From NCBI GenBank assembly GCA_963781785.1, contig CAWAHD010000002.1, forward strand, positions 2,604,001 to 2,668,000: a stretch of DNA of 64,000 bases. The letters are read 5' to 3'. Under the pieces are notes generated by a model, which ran no database searches, was not told the origin of the DNA, and saw only the letters and a program-made list of their open reading frames with translations. A program made the translations under genes and the position numbers. Of this stretch, positions 43,236 to 54,048 are shown piece after piece. The stretch is from CAWAHD01 sp963781785 (lineage in GTDB: Bacteria; Planctomycetota; Planctomycetia; Isosphaerales; Isosphaeraceae). The number at the start of each line of letters is the position of its first letter. Positions within the stretch are counted from its first letter, which is position 1.

Positions 43236-46200
43236 ATGGCCGACCCGAGAAGATGTCCCGACTGCGGCGCAAGCTTGCCCAACGACGCTCCGGAGGGCCT
43301 CTGCCCGGCGTGCTTGATGCTGGCCGGGCTGGCCTCCGAACAAAAAGCGACCGGCATCGCGACCATCAAGCCCGATTCGTCGGGCCGCCCTGACGACACC
43401 GAACTCGGCGGCGAGGCATCAGCCTTCACTGGCGAAACCCAGACCACGGCCGCATGGTCGTCGGTTGGCGACACCAACGGTGCCACGCTCGCGCCTCAGT
43501 CCGCCGGAGCGATTTTGGGCACGGTTCGCTACTTCGGTGATTACGAGCTGCTCGAGGAGATCGCCCGCGGCGGCATGGGGGTTGTGTACAAGGCGCGACA
43601 GGCCAGCTTGAACCGTACGGTCGCGCTCAAGATGATCCTGACCGGCCAGCTTGCCGGCGACGCCGACGTGCGCCGGTTTTATCTCGAAGCCGAGGCGCAC
43701 GCGAACCTTGACCACCCCGGCATCGTGCCCATTTATGAGGTTGGCGAGCACGAGGGCCAGCACTACTTCAGCATGGGATTCATCGAGGGCGAGAGCCTGG
43801 CGCAGAGGGTGGCTCGAGGGCCCATGCGACCGCGCGAGGCGGCGGAGATCGTCAGGAAGGTTGCCGAGTCGGTGCAGTACGCCCACGAGCACGGCGTGAT
43901 CCACCGCGACTTGAAGCCGGCCAACGTGCTGCTCGACCGGCAGAGCAAGCCCCACATCACCGACTTCGGCCTCGCCAAAAGGATTCAGGAGGATCACGGT
44001 CTGACGGCGACCGGCCAGGTCATGGGGACGCCCAGTTACATGCCGCCCGAGCAGGCGTCGGGCCGGGGCGGAGAGATAGGGCCCACGCTAGACGTCTATT
44101 CCGTCGGGGCGATCCTGTACTGCCTGGTGACGGGCCGGCCGCCGTTTCAGGCGTCGAGCCGGACCGACACGTTGTCGCAGGTCATGGATCGCGAGCCGGT
44201 GTCTCCGCGGCAGCTTAACGCCGCGGTGCCGCGCGACCTGGAGACGATCGTCCTGAAATGCCTTCGGAAGGACCCCGGCCGGCGTTACCGCACGGCACAC
44301 GAGCTGGCCAGCGACCTGGACCGCTACCTGACCGGCAAGCCGATCCTGGCGCGGCCAGTCAGTGCGACCGAGCGGCTGTGGCGGTGGAGCCGGCGCAACC
44401 CGTGGTTGGCGGCGATGACGCTCAACTGCATGATCCTGCTGCTCGCGACGACGATCATCGCCACGTGGAGTGCCGTCCGAACCTCCGCCGCGTTGAGGGT
44501 CGCCGACGTCGAGCGGATGCGCACAGCCGTGGCCCTGGCTGAAGCCGAGCGCCAGCGCGCCACAGCCCGGGACCAGCTCTGGCAGTCTTTGACTGCACAA
44601 GGTCAGGCGCAGCGGCTCGCCGGCGCGCTGGGAAGCACTCAAAGCGGTGGGCGATGCGGCGAAGATAAAAACCTCCGAGGACCTGCGCCAGCAGGCCATC
44701 CAGGCGTTTGCCACGCCTGGCGTTCGCCTGCGGCACGTCATCCAATTTGGCCAGGCTGGCGAGCCGCTCGCTACGCCCGGCATCCGCATTCAGAGGATTG
44801 CCGAGGGCGGGGTGGTCGACGCGGTTCGGTTCAGCGGCGACGGGTCGCTCTTCGCCATTGAAGGTCATCGCACCGTTAACAAAGAAGACCCAAACCACCC
44901 GAGCACCCCGACTCAAACCCTATCTCAGGTGGTCTCCTACTCTCAGATCGTCGTCTATCAAGTCGCGAACGGCCGCGAGATCGATCGCATCGATCTGGGC
45001 CAGACCGACGATCTCTCCAACGAATTCGCCTTCCGGCCACGATCCACGACACTGGCCTTCCTGGAACGCCGGGATGGCCAGTCGAAACTCCATGTGCGCG
45101 ACGTGGCTAAAGGCAAGGATATCGGCCTCATCGCCGGCGCCGGTTCATCTCGAGACGAGTCAAACTTCCTCTTCAGCCCCGATGGATCGTGGCTGGCGCT
45201 GAAGAAGGCCGGCCGCCTCTGCGCCGTGAATGCCGAGAATCTGCGCGAGGAGCAGTCGCGGCCAGCGGCTGGCTTGAAGGATTTCGTCTCGAACGACGAG
45301 GTGTTGATTCAGGAGGGCCGCCAGCTCAAGGGGTGGGATGTCCACACGGGAAGCGAGTCGTTCACGTTCACGATCCCGGAGGGACAAAACCTCCAGGGCG
45401 GGGTCGCGTTCGGATCGGTCGTCACGCTGGTTGATACGGCCGCTCCTCAGACGGTGAATCTATGGGACGTCCGGACCGGTAAACAGATCGCCCGGGTCGA
45501 CGACGCCGTCGCGGATGATTTCGGTCTCCGCCTTGCGGCCCCACATTCTCTGCTGGCGTTCAACGCTCGGTCGCGGCCGGGGAGATCCTCCTCTACGATC
45601 CCGTGCGGCGCGTTCCGCGCGGTCGCATTGAGGGCGTCGTATCTTTCGGCGCAGAGTCCCGCAGCTCCCTCGCCCCCGACGGCCGGCTGCTGGCGGCCTT
45701 TGCTCGGATCGGTCCCGGCGCGGAGCCGACGGTTCAGATCTGGGATGTTGAGATCGGGCGCAAGATCGCGACACTGGCGGACTGCAAATCTCCCGTCTGG
45801 AGCCTCGACGGCCGGCACCTTGTGACGATCTCCAGGCGATGGAAGGACAACCTGGAATTCTCGACCGATGGGCCGGTCAATGTCTGGGAAGTCGCCGACG
45901 CCACCCCGACGTACCGGCAGGATCGGCCCATCGCGGCAATCTCGCCGGCTCGCGACGGCCGCCGGCTCGCCGTCGACGACTGCATCTGGGATGTCGTCAC
46001 AAGCACGCGACCCAACCACTTGCAACGAGTGATGCCTCCCGTCCCGGCCGATCTCTTGGCATTTACCCCGTCGGGAGGTCTCTACGCCGCGCGTTTGAGA
46101 AAAGAAGATACTCTCAAGCAATTCGAGCAGCCGACGTCATTCTGGCAACTTGAACCGAAGCGCCGTGACCTGGTTTTGCCCACGTTTCAGCGAGCGGACG

Positions 46201-46994
46201 GCGTTTCCTACGGCAGCGATGGCCAGGTCGCGGCCTTCAGTCCAGACGGGCGATTCGTGTCCATTCTCTGGCAGCGCCTGGCAAGCAATGCCCAAAGGCA
46301 GAGTGTGGGGTGGCACGAGGTCGAGCTTTGGGACCTGGAGACTCCGAAGCCCGTGTGCGTCCTCTGGCGGGAACAGACGTTTCTGCGGAAAGGCGCGAAC
46401 GGCTTCCAGCAAATCGCGCAGAACTACTGGGTCAACGATCCGCATCAATTCGCCTGGAGCAACGACTCACGATGGCTGGCGGTCGCGTTCAGCGAAGGCG
46501 TCGTCATCTACAGGATCCCTGACGGCAAACCGATCCGCTGGCTGGGCGCCTCGGCCCAGTGCGTCGCGCTCAGCCCCGACGGCGTGCACATTTACTACGG
46601 TGCGAAAAACGGCCGCCTCAACATCGGCGCCGTCGAGCCCGTACCTGGCGAGCCGGCAGTTCGCGACGATCATTGCGTCATCGGCGCGCCCAACCTCACG
46701 ATGATCGCGCCTGGCGTCACGTGGAGAGGGCATGATCGGACCGTGTTGGCGGTGGCCGTCAGCCCCGACGGCCGCACGCTGGCATCATCCGGAGAAGATC
46801 GGATGATCCGGCTCTGGGAGTTGCCAACCGGCCGAGCATTGGCGCGCTGGGAAGCTCACGACGCGAACGTGACGGCGCTGGTCTATGGTGCCGACGGCCG
46901 CACGCTCGTCTCAGGCGCCGGCGACGGGACGCTCAAGCTCTGGGACCTGCCCAAGATCCGCCGCGAGCTGGCGGCGATAGGCCTCGACTGGTGA
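43236..46994 (+). CDS. Serine/threonine kinase-TM-WD40 protein, with two frame changes
   Basis: The ATG at 43236 follows a ggaggac ribosome-binding site; about 1,250 residues are encoded. A zinc-ribbon pair (CPDCGASLPNDAPEGLCPAC) opens the protein. The kinase has the glycine loop IARGGMGVVYKARQ, VALKMI, HRDLKPANVLL, ITDFGLAK and SYMPPEQASG. After YLTGKPILARPVSATERLWR comes a membrane helix (AAMTLNCMILLLATTIIATW) and a coiled segment. Frame changes near 44628 and 45568 cancel each other, and the remaining part contains irregular and then regular WD repeats (SPDGRTLASSGEDRMIRLWEL, DGRTLVSGAGDGTLKLWDL). It is the partner of the upstream ECF sigma factor. Confidence 0.88.
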
Positions 46995-47013
46995 AGGCCT
47001 TCAGCACGGCCGG

Positions 47014-48372
47014 CTACAGAAGTTCACCGTTCCAGCCCGGCTCGATCCGCCGCATCAGCGAGCGGTCGTCGCGGCCGCGCATGCCGCACTTCACGTAGGT
47101 CTCGTGGGCACGACCCAGCTTGTCATGATCGAGGATGACACCAAGCCCGGGCCCGGCGGGAACCTGCATGTGTCCACCGCGAATCGTGAGCTTTGGCCCT
47201 TCGATGATGTCAGTCCCGTCCACCAGCCATGGATAATGCGTGTCGCTGGCAAGCGTGAGCTCCGGAATCGAGGCGCCCAGATGGATCATCGCCGCCATCG
47301 TGACTCCCGCATGGTTGTTGCTGTGCTGGCTCATCGACCAGCCGGCCGCTCGACAGATTGGCCCGAGAGCCTGGCAGCCGGCGAACCCTCCAAAATAATG
47401 GTGGTCGCAGAGCAAGACGTCGATCGGTTTCAACTTCAGCGCTTCGGGGATGTGAGCAAAACTCGTCACGCACATATTTGTGCTCATTTTCAGGCCGGTC
47501 TCGCGCCGCACTTCGGCCATCGCCGCCTGACCCTGCACGGGGTCTTCATAGTATTCCAGCGGCAGCTTACCGATCTCCTTGCCGATCCTGACGGCCGTTG
47601 CGACCCGCCAGCGGGCGTTGGGGTCGATCCGGAGCAACGCGTCGCGACCCAGCCGGAGGGCCAGTGCCTTCATGGTGTCGCGCTCGAGGTCCGGGGCCAG
47701 CACGCCCCCCTTGAGCTTGAAGACCCGAAAGCCCCAGCGGTCTCGGAAACCTGCGGCCATGTCTGCCATCGCCTCGGGCGTCCGCACCTCACCCCACGCG
47801 TCCAGGGACTGCGGTCGCCCCGCCCACGGGATTCGACCAGATGGGGATCGGCCAAGACAACCGGATGATCGGCCGCGTACCGGTAGAACAGATAGGCAGC
47901 AAACTCGACGGAGTCGCGCACCGGACCCCCGAGTAGCTCGCAGAAGCGGCGCCCGGTTGCCCGCGCCGCACGCGTCGAGGCAGGCCATTTCGATTGCCGC
48001 GTAAACTGACATCCCGAGCACCTGCAGTTCCCGGGCAAATTTCCGGTACGCAAAGGCGTTCTGTCCGCTGATCAGTTTCTTCGCGCGCTCGAGCGCCCTC
48101 GTGACGTTTTCGCCGCCGTGCGTCTCGCCGATGCCGACGATTCCGGCCTCGGTTCGCACTTCCACGATATTGCGCAGGAAGTACGGCCCGTGGCAGCCGC
48201 TCGCGGCGAGCAGGGGAGGGTCGGGCAGGGCGATGGGAGTGACATCAAGGCTGACGATCTTGAGCGGCGGATTCGACGGCGCAAGATTCGTGGCCCGGCT
48301 TTGCGCGTGCAATCGCTCGCTTACGACGCCAGCAACGACAAGTTGCAGCCAGTCGCGACGATCGATTCTCAT
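47014..48372 (-). CDS. Enolase-superfamily dehydratase, glucarate dehydratase-like
   Basis: About 452 residues. An N-terminal RRDWLQLVVAGVVSERL stretch resembles a Tat-type leader without a clear cleavage site. The capping domain has GIGETHGGENVTRALERA; the barrel has the KxK pair in VFKLKGG, the metal ligands Asp (RIDPNARW) and Glu (YYEDPV), then MSTNMCVTSFAHI, LLCDHHYFGG and the His/Asn of SQHSNNHAGV. These fit glucarate dehydratase and relatives, which dehydrate acid sugars. Between about 47975 and 47825 the frame is displaced: the neighbouring frame gives ATGRRFCELLGGPVRDSVEF and AAYLFYRYAADHPVVLADPH. Two compensating indels therefore scramble about 50 residues. It ends 6 bases before smpB begins its stop side. 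Confidence 0.85.
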   Translation of the reverse strand: MRIDRRDWLQLVVAGVVSERLHAQSRATNLAPSNPPLKIVSLDVTPIALPDPPLLAASGCHGPYFLRNIVEVRTEAGIVGIGETHGGENVTRALERAKKLISGQNAFAYRKFARELQVLGMSVYAAIEMACLDACGAGNRAPLLRATRGSGARLRRVCCLSVLPVRGRSSGCLGRSPSGRIPWAGRPQSLDAWGEVRTPEAMADMAAGFRDRWGFRVFKLKGGVLAPDLERDTMKALALRLGRDALLRIDPNARWRVATAVRIGKEIGKLPLEYYEDPVQGQAAMAEVRRETGLKMSTNMCVTSFAHIPEALKLKPIDVLLCDHHYFGGFAGCQALGPICRAAGWSMSQHSNNHAGVTMAAMIHLGASIPELTLASDTHYPWLVDGTDIIEGPKLTIRGGHMQVPAGPGLGVILDHDKLGRAHETYVKCGMRGRDDRSLMRRIEPGWNGELL

Positions 48373-48378
48373 CCTGGC

Positions 48379-48879
48379 TCACCTCCGCCGCATGGCCCGA
48401 TCGATGTCGCGCTTGGCGTCTTTTTTCTTGATCGCCTCGCGCTTGTCGAAGCTCTTGCGGCCGCGGGCCACGCTCAATTCGACCTTGGCGATACCCTTCT
48501 TGAAATAGATCGACAGTGGTACGAGGGTCATGCCCTTCTCGGCTGTCCTGGATATCAGCTTGGCGATCTCGCGGCGGTGCAGCAAGAGCTTGCGCGGGCG
48601 TTTGGGGACGTGGTTCATCCGGTTGGCCTGGAGATACTCGGGGATGTCGCAGCCCAGGAGCCAAGCCTCGCCGCGATCGACCTCGGCGTACGCTTCCTCC
48701 AGGCTCGCCTTGCCGTTGCGCAGGCTCTTGACCTCGGTGCCGGTCAGGACGAGCCCCGCCTCGACCTTCTCGATCAGCTCGTACTCGTGCCGCGCGCGGC
48801 GATTGCGGGCGACGATCTTGATGCCGCCCTCGTCGCCTTTGGCCGCCGCCTTGGTTTTTTCCGCGTTCTTCTTGGCCAT
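48379..48879 (-). CDS. smpB: SsrA-binding protein SmpB
   Basis: The ATG at 48879 gives 166 residues. After a Lys/Ala-rich leader comes the SmpB barrel: IVARNRRARHEYELIEKVEA, GLVLTGTEVKSLRNGKASLE, EAWLLGCDIPEYLQAN, HVPKRPRKLLLHRREIAKL and GMTLVPLSIYFKKGIAKVEL. The basic C-terminal tail (GRKSFDKREAIKKKDAKRD) is the part that folds in the ribosomal mRNA channel. It delivers tmRNA to stalled ribosomes; the tmRNA gene is at 33396-33763. It follows folK on the same strand after 112 bases. Confidence 0.97.
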   Translation of the reverse strand: MAKKNAEKTKAAAKGDEGGIKIVARNRRARHEYELIEKVEAGLVLTGTEVKSLRNGKASLEEAYAEVDRGEAWLLGCDIPEYLQANRMNHVPKRPRKLLLHRREIAKLISRTAEKGMTLVPLSIYFKKGIAKVELSVARGRKSFDKREAIKKKDAKRDIDRAMRRR

Positions 48880-48991
48880 CTTACAGCTTGATACCTTCGA
48901 GCTCGCGGGCCGCGACGCGGCCCTCGCTGGTGCGAACGCATGATAAGGGGGCGCCCTGCCGGCGGCAAGTGGACCAGGGCGGCAGATCTGA

Positions 48992-49468
48992 TCAGCCGGG
49001 GTCCCGGGCCAGATCCGCCAGAATGTCGGCGAACGCCCGGTTCGTGACCGGGTCGACGGCGTCCGGCACGATTTCCACCAGCGGCTCGAGGACGAAGCGG
49101 CGCGTGTGGATTCGCGGGTGAGGGATCGTGAGCTCCGGCGTCTGGATGATGCGATCGTCGAAGAGCAGCAAGTCGAGGTCGAGGGTGCGCGGACCCCAGC
49201 GCACGGTCCTGACCCGGGCGAACCGATCTTCGATTTCCTGCAAGACATGCAACAAAGAAACCGGCTCGAGGGTCGTTTCGAGCAGGGCGACGGCGTTCAG
49301 GAACTTTTCCTGGCCTGGTGGTCCGCCGACGGGGTCGGTCTCGCGGAACGAACTGACCTTGGCGATGCCCACGCCGGGGGTCTCGCGCAGAGCGGCGATC
49401 GCACCGCCCAGGTTGACCATCCGGTCCCCCAGGTTGCTGCCCAGGCCGATCGATGCGAGGGAAGGCAT
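48992..49468 (-). CDS. folK: 2-amino-4-hydroxy-6-hydroxymethyldihydropteridine pyrophosphokinase
   Basis: The product is 158 residues, the standard HPPK size. It shows LASIGLGSNLGDRMVNLGGA, VSSFRETDPVGGPPGQEKFL, NAVALLETTLEP, RVRTVRWGPRTLDLDLLLFD with the catalytic Asp pair, and IPHPRIHTRRFVLEPL. The enzyme transfers pyrophosphate from ATP to the pterin in folate synthesis. It lies between dapL and smpB on the same strand and is intact. Confidence 0.97.
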   Translation of the reverse strand: MPSLASIGLGSNLGDRMVNLGGAIAALRETPGVGIAKVSSFRETDPVGGPPGQEKFLNAVALLETTLEPVSLLHVLQEIEDRFARVRTVRWGPRTLDLDLLLFDDRIIQTPELTIPHPRIHTRRFVLEPLVEIVPDAVDPVTNRAFADILADLARDPG

Positions 49469-49532
49469 GGTGAGGAACCGGCCGGCTCATTCCGGGAATC
49501 AACAGAATCAGTCCTTGCCGACCACTTTGACG

Positions 49533-50710
49533 CTACAATTTCAGCTTACCGATCCGCTCGACGGCCTCGAGCAGCCGGGGAGTCTCGACGGTCAAGGCGG
49601 CGCGGATATAGCCGTCGGCGGTCTGGCCGAATCCGATGCCGGGCGTGGTCACGACATCGGCCTCGTCCAGCAACCGGGTGCACAGCTCGGCCGAAGTGTA
49701 GCCCTTGGGGCAGGGGATCCACACGTAAAACGTGGCCTTGGGAACAGGGACTTTCCAGCCGATCTGGTCGAGAGCGCCCAGGAACGCGTCGCGGCGCTCC
49801 TTGTAAACGGCGCGGATCGGCGGGGTCAGGTTATGATAGTCGTCGAGCGCCGTCTTGCCGGCGAACTGGATGGCCGTGAAGACGCCCGAGTCGATGTTGG
49901 CCTTGATCTGGCCCAGGGCCGCGATCAAGGGCGCACCGCCGATCGCGAAGCCGATCCGCCAGCCCGTCATGTTGAAGGTCTTGGACAGGCTGTGAAATTC
50001 GATGGCGACATCCTTCGCCCCGGGAACCTGGAGGATGCTCGGCGGGGCCTGTTCGTAGTACATCTCGTTGTACGCGGCGTCTTGCGCGACCACGAAGTTG
50101 TGCGATCGCGCCAGCTCGATCACCTTCTCAAAAAACGACAGGTCGGCCGTTGCTCCCGGTCGGGTTGTTGGGGTAGTTGAGGAACATGAGCCGGGCCAGG
50201 GAATAGACATCGGCGTCGGGATCGCATCGAGATCGGGGCGAAAGCCGAGGGCTGGCTCAAGCGGCATCAGTGTAACGTCAGCCCCGGCAAACATGCTGCT
50301 GGAGCGATACACCGGATAGCAGGGGTCGGGTACCAGACTGATCTCACCCGGGTTGAGCACGGCCAAGGGGAGATGAGCGAGCCCTTCCTTCGAGCCGATC
50401 AGTGCGAGGATCTCGGTCTCGGGGTCGAGGTCGACCGCGTACCGTTTGCTTGCACGAATGCCGCAATCGACTGCCTCAGCTCGGGGGCTCCCTGGTCGAG
50501 GGCGTACTGATGAAACGCCGGGTTCTCGGCATGGTGCTGCAGGCTGCGGATGATCGACGCCGGGGTCGGATGATCGGGGTCGCCGACTCCGAGGTTGATC
50601 ACGTCGCGGCCCGCGGCGATGGCCGCCTTCTTCTTCTTGTCGATCTCGGCGAACAGATAAGGGGGAAGCTTCCGCAGCCGTTCCGACTTCACGAATTGAG
50701 TCGTCGCCAT
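49533..50710 (-). CDS. dapL: LL-diaminopimelate aminotransferase-like, frameshifted
   Basis: The ATG at 50710 opens ERLRKLPPYLFAEIDKKKKA and VINLGVGDPDHPTPASII, the start typical of DapL-type class I/II aminotransferases. A base is missing near 50447; the next frame gives YAVDLDPETEILALIGSKEG and VLNPGEISLVPDPCYPVYRS. Between about 50215 and 50155 the frame is displaced again; the correct frame reads ADVYSLARLMFLNYPNNPTG. The PLP lysine is in SLSKTFNMTGWRIGFA and the arginine near the end in AALTVETPRLLEAVERI. Total length is about 392 residues. DapL makes LL-diaminopimelate for lysine and cell wall in one step. The frameshifts are probably sequence errors. Confidence 0.85.
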
Positions 50711-50800
50711 CCGGGGCTGGCCCTCAAGTCAGGGGTTTGTCGACGGGAATTGCGTTCAATTCGCTCACTAGGGCGCGCTCGTCACCGAGGAATCGCCAGA

Positions 50801-51542
50801 TCAGGAGGCCATCGCCTCCTCGGGGATGTTGTCGTTGGCGTAGACGTTCTGGACGTCGTCGTTCTCGTCAAGCAAGTCTCTGAGCTTGCGCATCTTCCTG
50901 CCGTTTTCGACGTCGAGATCAACCGAAGTCGTCGGGATATAACTGGTCTCGGCACTCTCGGCGGCGATCTTGCTTCTCTTCGAGAGTCTTGCGGACGGTA
51001 TCGAAGATCTTGGGGTCGCACGTGACCTCGAAATAGCCGTCGACGAGCTCGACGTCGTCGGCGCCGGCGTCGAGGGCGACCTCCATCAAGCGTTCCTCGG
51101 AGATGTGCTTGGAATCAATGACGAACAACCCCTTGAAGTTGAAGAGGTAGCCGACGCAGCCGCTGGCGCCGAGGTTGCCGCCGGCCGATTCGAACAGCCG
51201 GCGCAGCTCGCTGGCGGTGCGGTTGCGATTGTCAGTCAGTGCCTCACAGAGCACCGCCACGCCGCCGGGGCCATAGCCTTCGTAGACGACTTCCTCGAAG
51301 TTCTCGGCACCCAGCTCGCCGGTCGCCTTCTTGATCGATCGTTCGATGTTCTCCTTGGGCACGCTGAACGACCGTGCCTTGTCGATCGCGTAGCGGAGCC
51401 GCATATTCGCGGACGGGTCTCCCCCACCGGTCCGAGCGGCTACGTAGACAGCGCGGCAAAGCTTGGTGAAGAGCTGACCGCGCTTGGCGTCGACCAGCCC
51501 CTTGCGATGGGCGATGTTCGCTGAATGGGAATGTCCTGCCAT
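50801..51542 (-). CDS. YebC/PmpR family protein, frameshifted
   Basis: The ATG at 51542 opens MAGHSHSANIAHRKGLVDAK and RGQLFTKLCRAVYVAARTGG, followed by KENIERSIKKATGELGAENF, EEVVYEGYGPGGVAVLCEAL and TDNRNRTASELRRLFESAGG, all YebC hallmarks. Near 50962 one extra base shifts the frame; the neighbouring frame continues KIAAESAETSYIPTTSVDLD and closes with VQNVYANDNIPEEAMAS at 50801. The corrected length is about 247 residues, the family norm. YebC proteins are widely conserved, described as transcription factors and more recently as translation factors. The single late shift in such a conserved gene points to a sequencing error. Confidence 0.92.
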
Positions 51543-51564
51543 TTCTGAATCACCAAGCCATTGT

Positions 51565-54048
51565 TCAGGGTGTCGTGCTCGAAGCCGGTTTGGGTATCGG
51601 CCCGAGTTGTTCCAGAGACTGGAGTTTCTTGCGGATTTCCGGCAAACGTCTGTCGGGAGGGATCGCTTCCTGAGCCCATCCGGCCGCCTCGCGCCAGGCA
51701 TCGGCGGCCTGGCGAACCTCGTGGAGCTGGAAGTAGACGTCGCCCAGATGCTCGAGGATGGTTGCATCCGGGCTGGTCCCATCCTGCTCGGAGGATTCCT
51801 TCGTTTTTTCAACGGCTCGCTTCAGCGGCTCGAGGGCCTCTTTCACCTTGCCTCGTTTGAAAAGGACCCAGCCCAGACTGTCAAGGTATGCCCGGTTGTC
51901 CTTGTCTTCCTGAAGGGCCTTGCGGATCATCGACTCGGCTTTTTCGAGGTTCTTGCCCTGTTCGGCGTAGAGGTAGCCCAGGTCGTTGTTGGCGCCCGGG
52001 TCGTCCGGATAGCGCTGCAGCAGCCGCTCGAGCTCGGCCTCGCCCTTCTCGTAGTCGCCCTGGTTCACGTAAATGACCGACAGGCTGGGGCGAGCCGCCT
52101 TCACGACATCATCGTTGTCAGCGTAGCGCTTCAGCAGGTTTTCGAACAGCTTGATCGCTTCCTCGTTACGGGAATACTTGGTGAGGATTCCCCCCAGGAC
52201 CAGGTCATAGAGCGGGTTGGCGGGCTCGCGGTGGCTCGCCGTCGCGCAAGACTGCGACCGCATCGTCGACTTGCCCCACGTCGCTGAGCAAGTTCGCCAG
52301 GCGAAGACTCCACGTGCCGTCGGTCGGCTCGATCTGCATCGCATCCTTGAGCACGGCCTTGACCGCCTCGTTGTGGCCGGCGCGGCGGTGGAAATCGGCG
52401 AGGAATACCAGGAGCTGGACGGACTTCGCGTTGGGATATTTGGCAATCAGTTGTTCAAAGGCGGTCGCCGCCTCGGCATACCGGCCCATCCGCCGCAACG
52501 TGTCGCCGATCTCGCTGTAAACGATCGGGCTGGGGTTCTGTTCCAGCTTGGAGCCGCTCGAGACTGAGCAGCTGCTCGAGCCGGCGGGTCTTGTTCTTGG
52601 AATCCGGGCCCGGATTATTGGCGATGAGCGACAGAACCTCGTAGCCCGCTCGGCTCAGACTCGCTGATCTGGTCGCGCTCTGGGCCAGTCCGGCGTCAAG
52701 CATGGCCTCGGCCATCTCGTCATCGAGGGCGGCGGCCTGAAGCTGCGGTTTGATGGCGTCCTGGCTTTCCGGGTTCATCCACGCTTGGCTGATCACCTTG
52801 AGCAGGTCGGCGGCCTTTTTCCGCTTGAAGAGCGAATTGGCCAGCGCGCGGTAGGTCTGCGGGGTCGGCTGCGAGCTCAACAGCTCCTTGTAGAGCACCT
52901 CGGCCTTTTCGACTTCCCCAGTCTCCCGGTAGCGGTCGGCCAGAATGTACTGGAGCGGGATGTTCTTGGAGTCGCGGCGCGCGGCCGCCTCGAGCCGGGG
53001 TGTGATCTCCTTTTCACGGTGGAGCGCCTTCAAGACCTTGGTCAGCAGCTCGTAAGCCTCCACGAATGTCGTTTGCCGGTTGATGTGCCGCTCGACCAAG
53101 GCCAGGGCCTGGTTTCCCCTGTTGAGCTTCAGCAGCGTATCAGCCAGGACCAGCGAGATCTGCGAATTGTCTTCGTCATAGACCAGGCCGCGCTCGAGCG
53201 CCTTGACCGCCAGCTCGTACCGCTTCGCGGCCAGGAACACCAACCCGAAGTTGAGATACGCCGTGGCCGGGTCGTTCCCCAGGATTCGGAACTGGTCGAG
53301 TGGCGAAAGCCGGTTGGCCGATCTGTCATCAAGGCCGTCAAGCACCTTGGCGAAGGCATCGGCCGCTTTATCGGTCTGGTGAAGCCGGCCCGAGTACAAC
53401 CTGCCCAGCTCATACTCCGCCAGCAGCCGCCCGGGAGCATGTGCATCGAGCTTCGGATTGGCCAGGACCTCGTTCAGTAGCACCTCGGCACCCGGCGGGA
53501 TCGGTCTTGCGATAGTAGTCGACGAGCTGCATCAGGGTATCGCTATCGCCCGGGCTCGACTGCCAGCACCCGCTTGCCATACTCGATCGCCTGGTCGGGG
53601 CGCCCAGGGCGCCGATGTAGAGCCGGCTCAGCCGGCGGGCCACCGCGATCGACTCCGGATCGAGCTTGAGTGCTTCCTGAAGCAGGCCCACCGCGTCGAC
53701 CCAGGCGCGACGATCTTCCAGCGATCGCGCTGCGGTGAATAGGCGAACCACCTCGAGGCGGCGCCGGTCATCGACCGTTGCGGGACGGAGCGGCACGAAC
53801 GGCTGCGGCACATCATCGGCTGGCTGCGAGAAGTACGCGGATGGATCGGTGACGGACGCAGGCGGCCGTGCGGCTCCAGGGCCGGTGGCACCAGGCTGAC
53901 CCGTGGCGTCGCTCTTGGCAGCCGGGTCCTGTGCTCCGCCGGGCGGAGCAGCCGGTCCACCGCCGGATGCCGCCCAGCTCGCCCCCAGCGCGGCGGCCGA
54001 AGCCAGCAGTGCCAGCACCAGTCCTGTCCGCCCTTTCCAGCCCACCAT
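51565..54048 (-). CDS. Exported TPR-repeat protein, several frameshifts
   Basis: The ATG at 54048 opens a signal peptide (TGLVLALLASAAALGASWAA) and a Pro/Gly/Ala-rich linker. TPR repeats fill the rest: AVGLLQEALKLDPESIAVAR, LVFLAAKRYELAVKALERGL, ADRYRETGEVEKAEVLYKEL, MGRYAEAATAFEQLIAKYPN, NQGDYEKGEAELERLLQRYP and NNDLGYLYAEQGKNLEKAES. The frame changes near 53610, 53550, 53495, 52565 and 52240; joined, they give about 828 residues. TPR arrays mediate protein contacts; in the periplasm they often organise envelope or secretion machinery. It is in line with the YebC gene, separated by 22 bases. Confidence 0.85.
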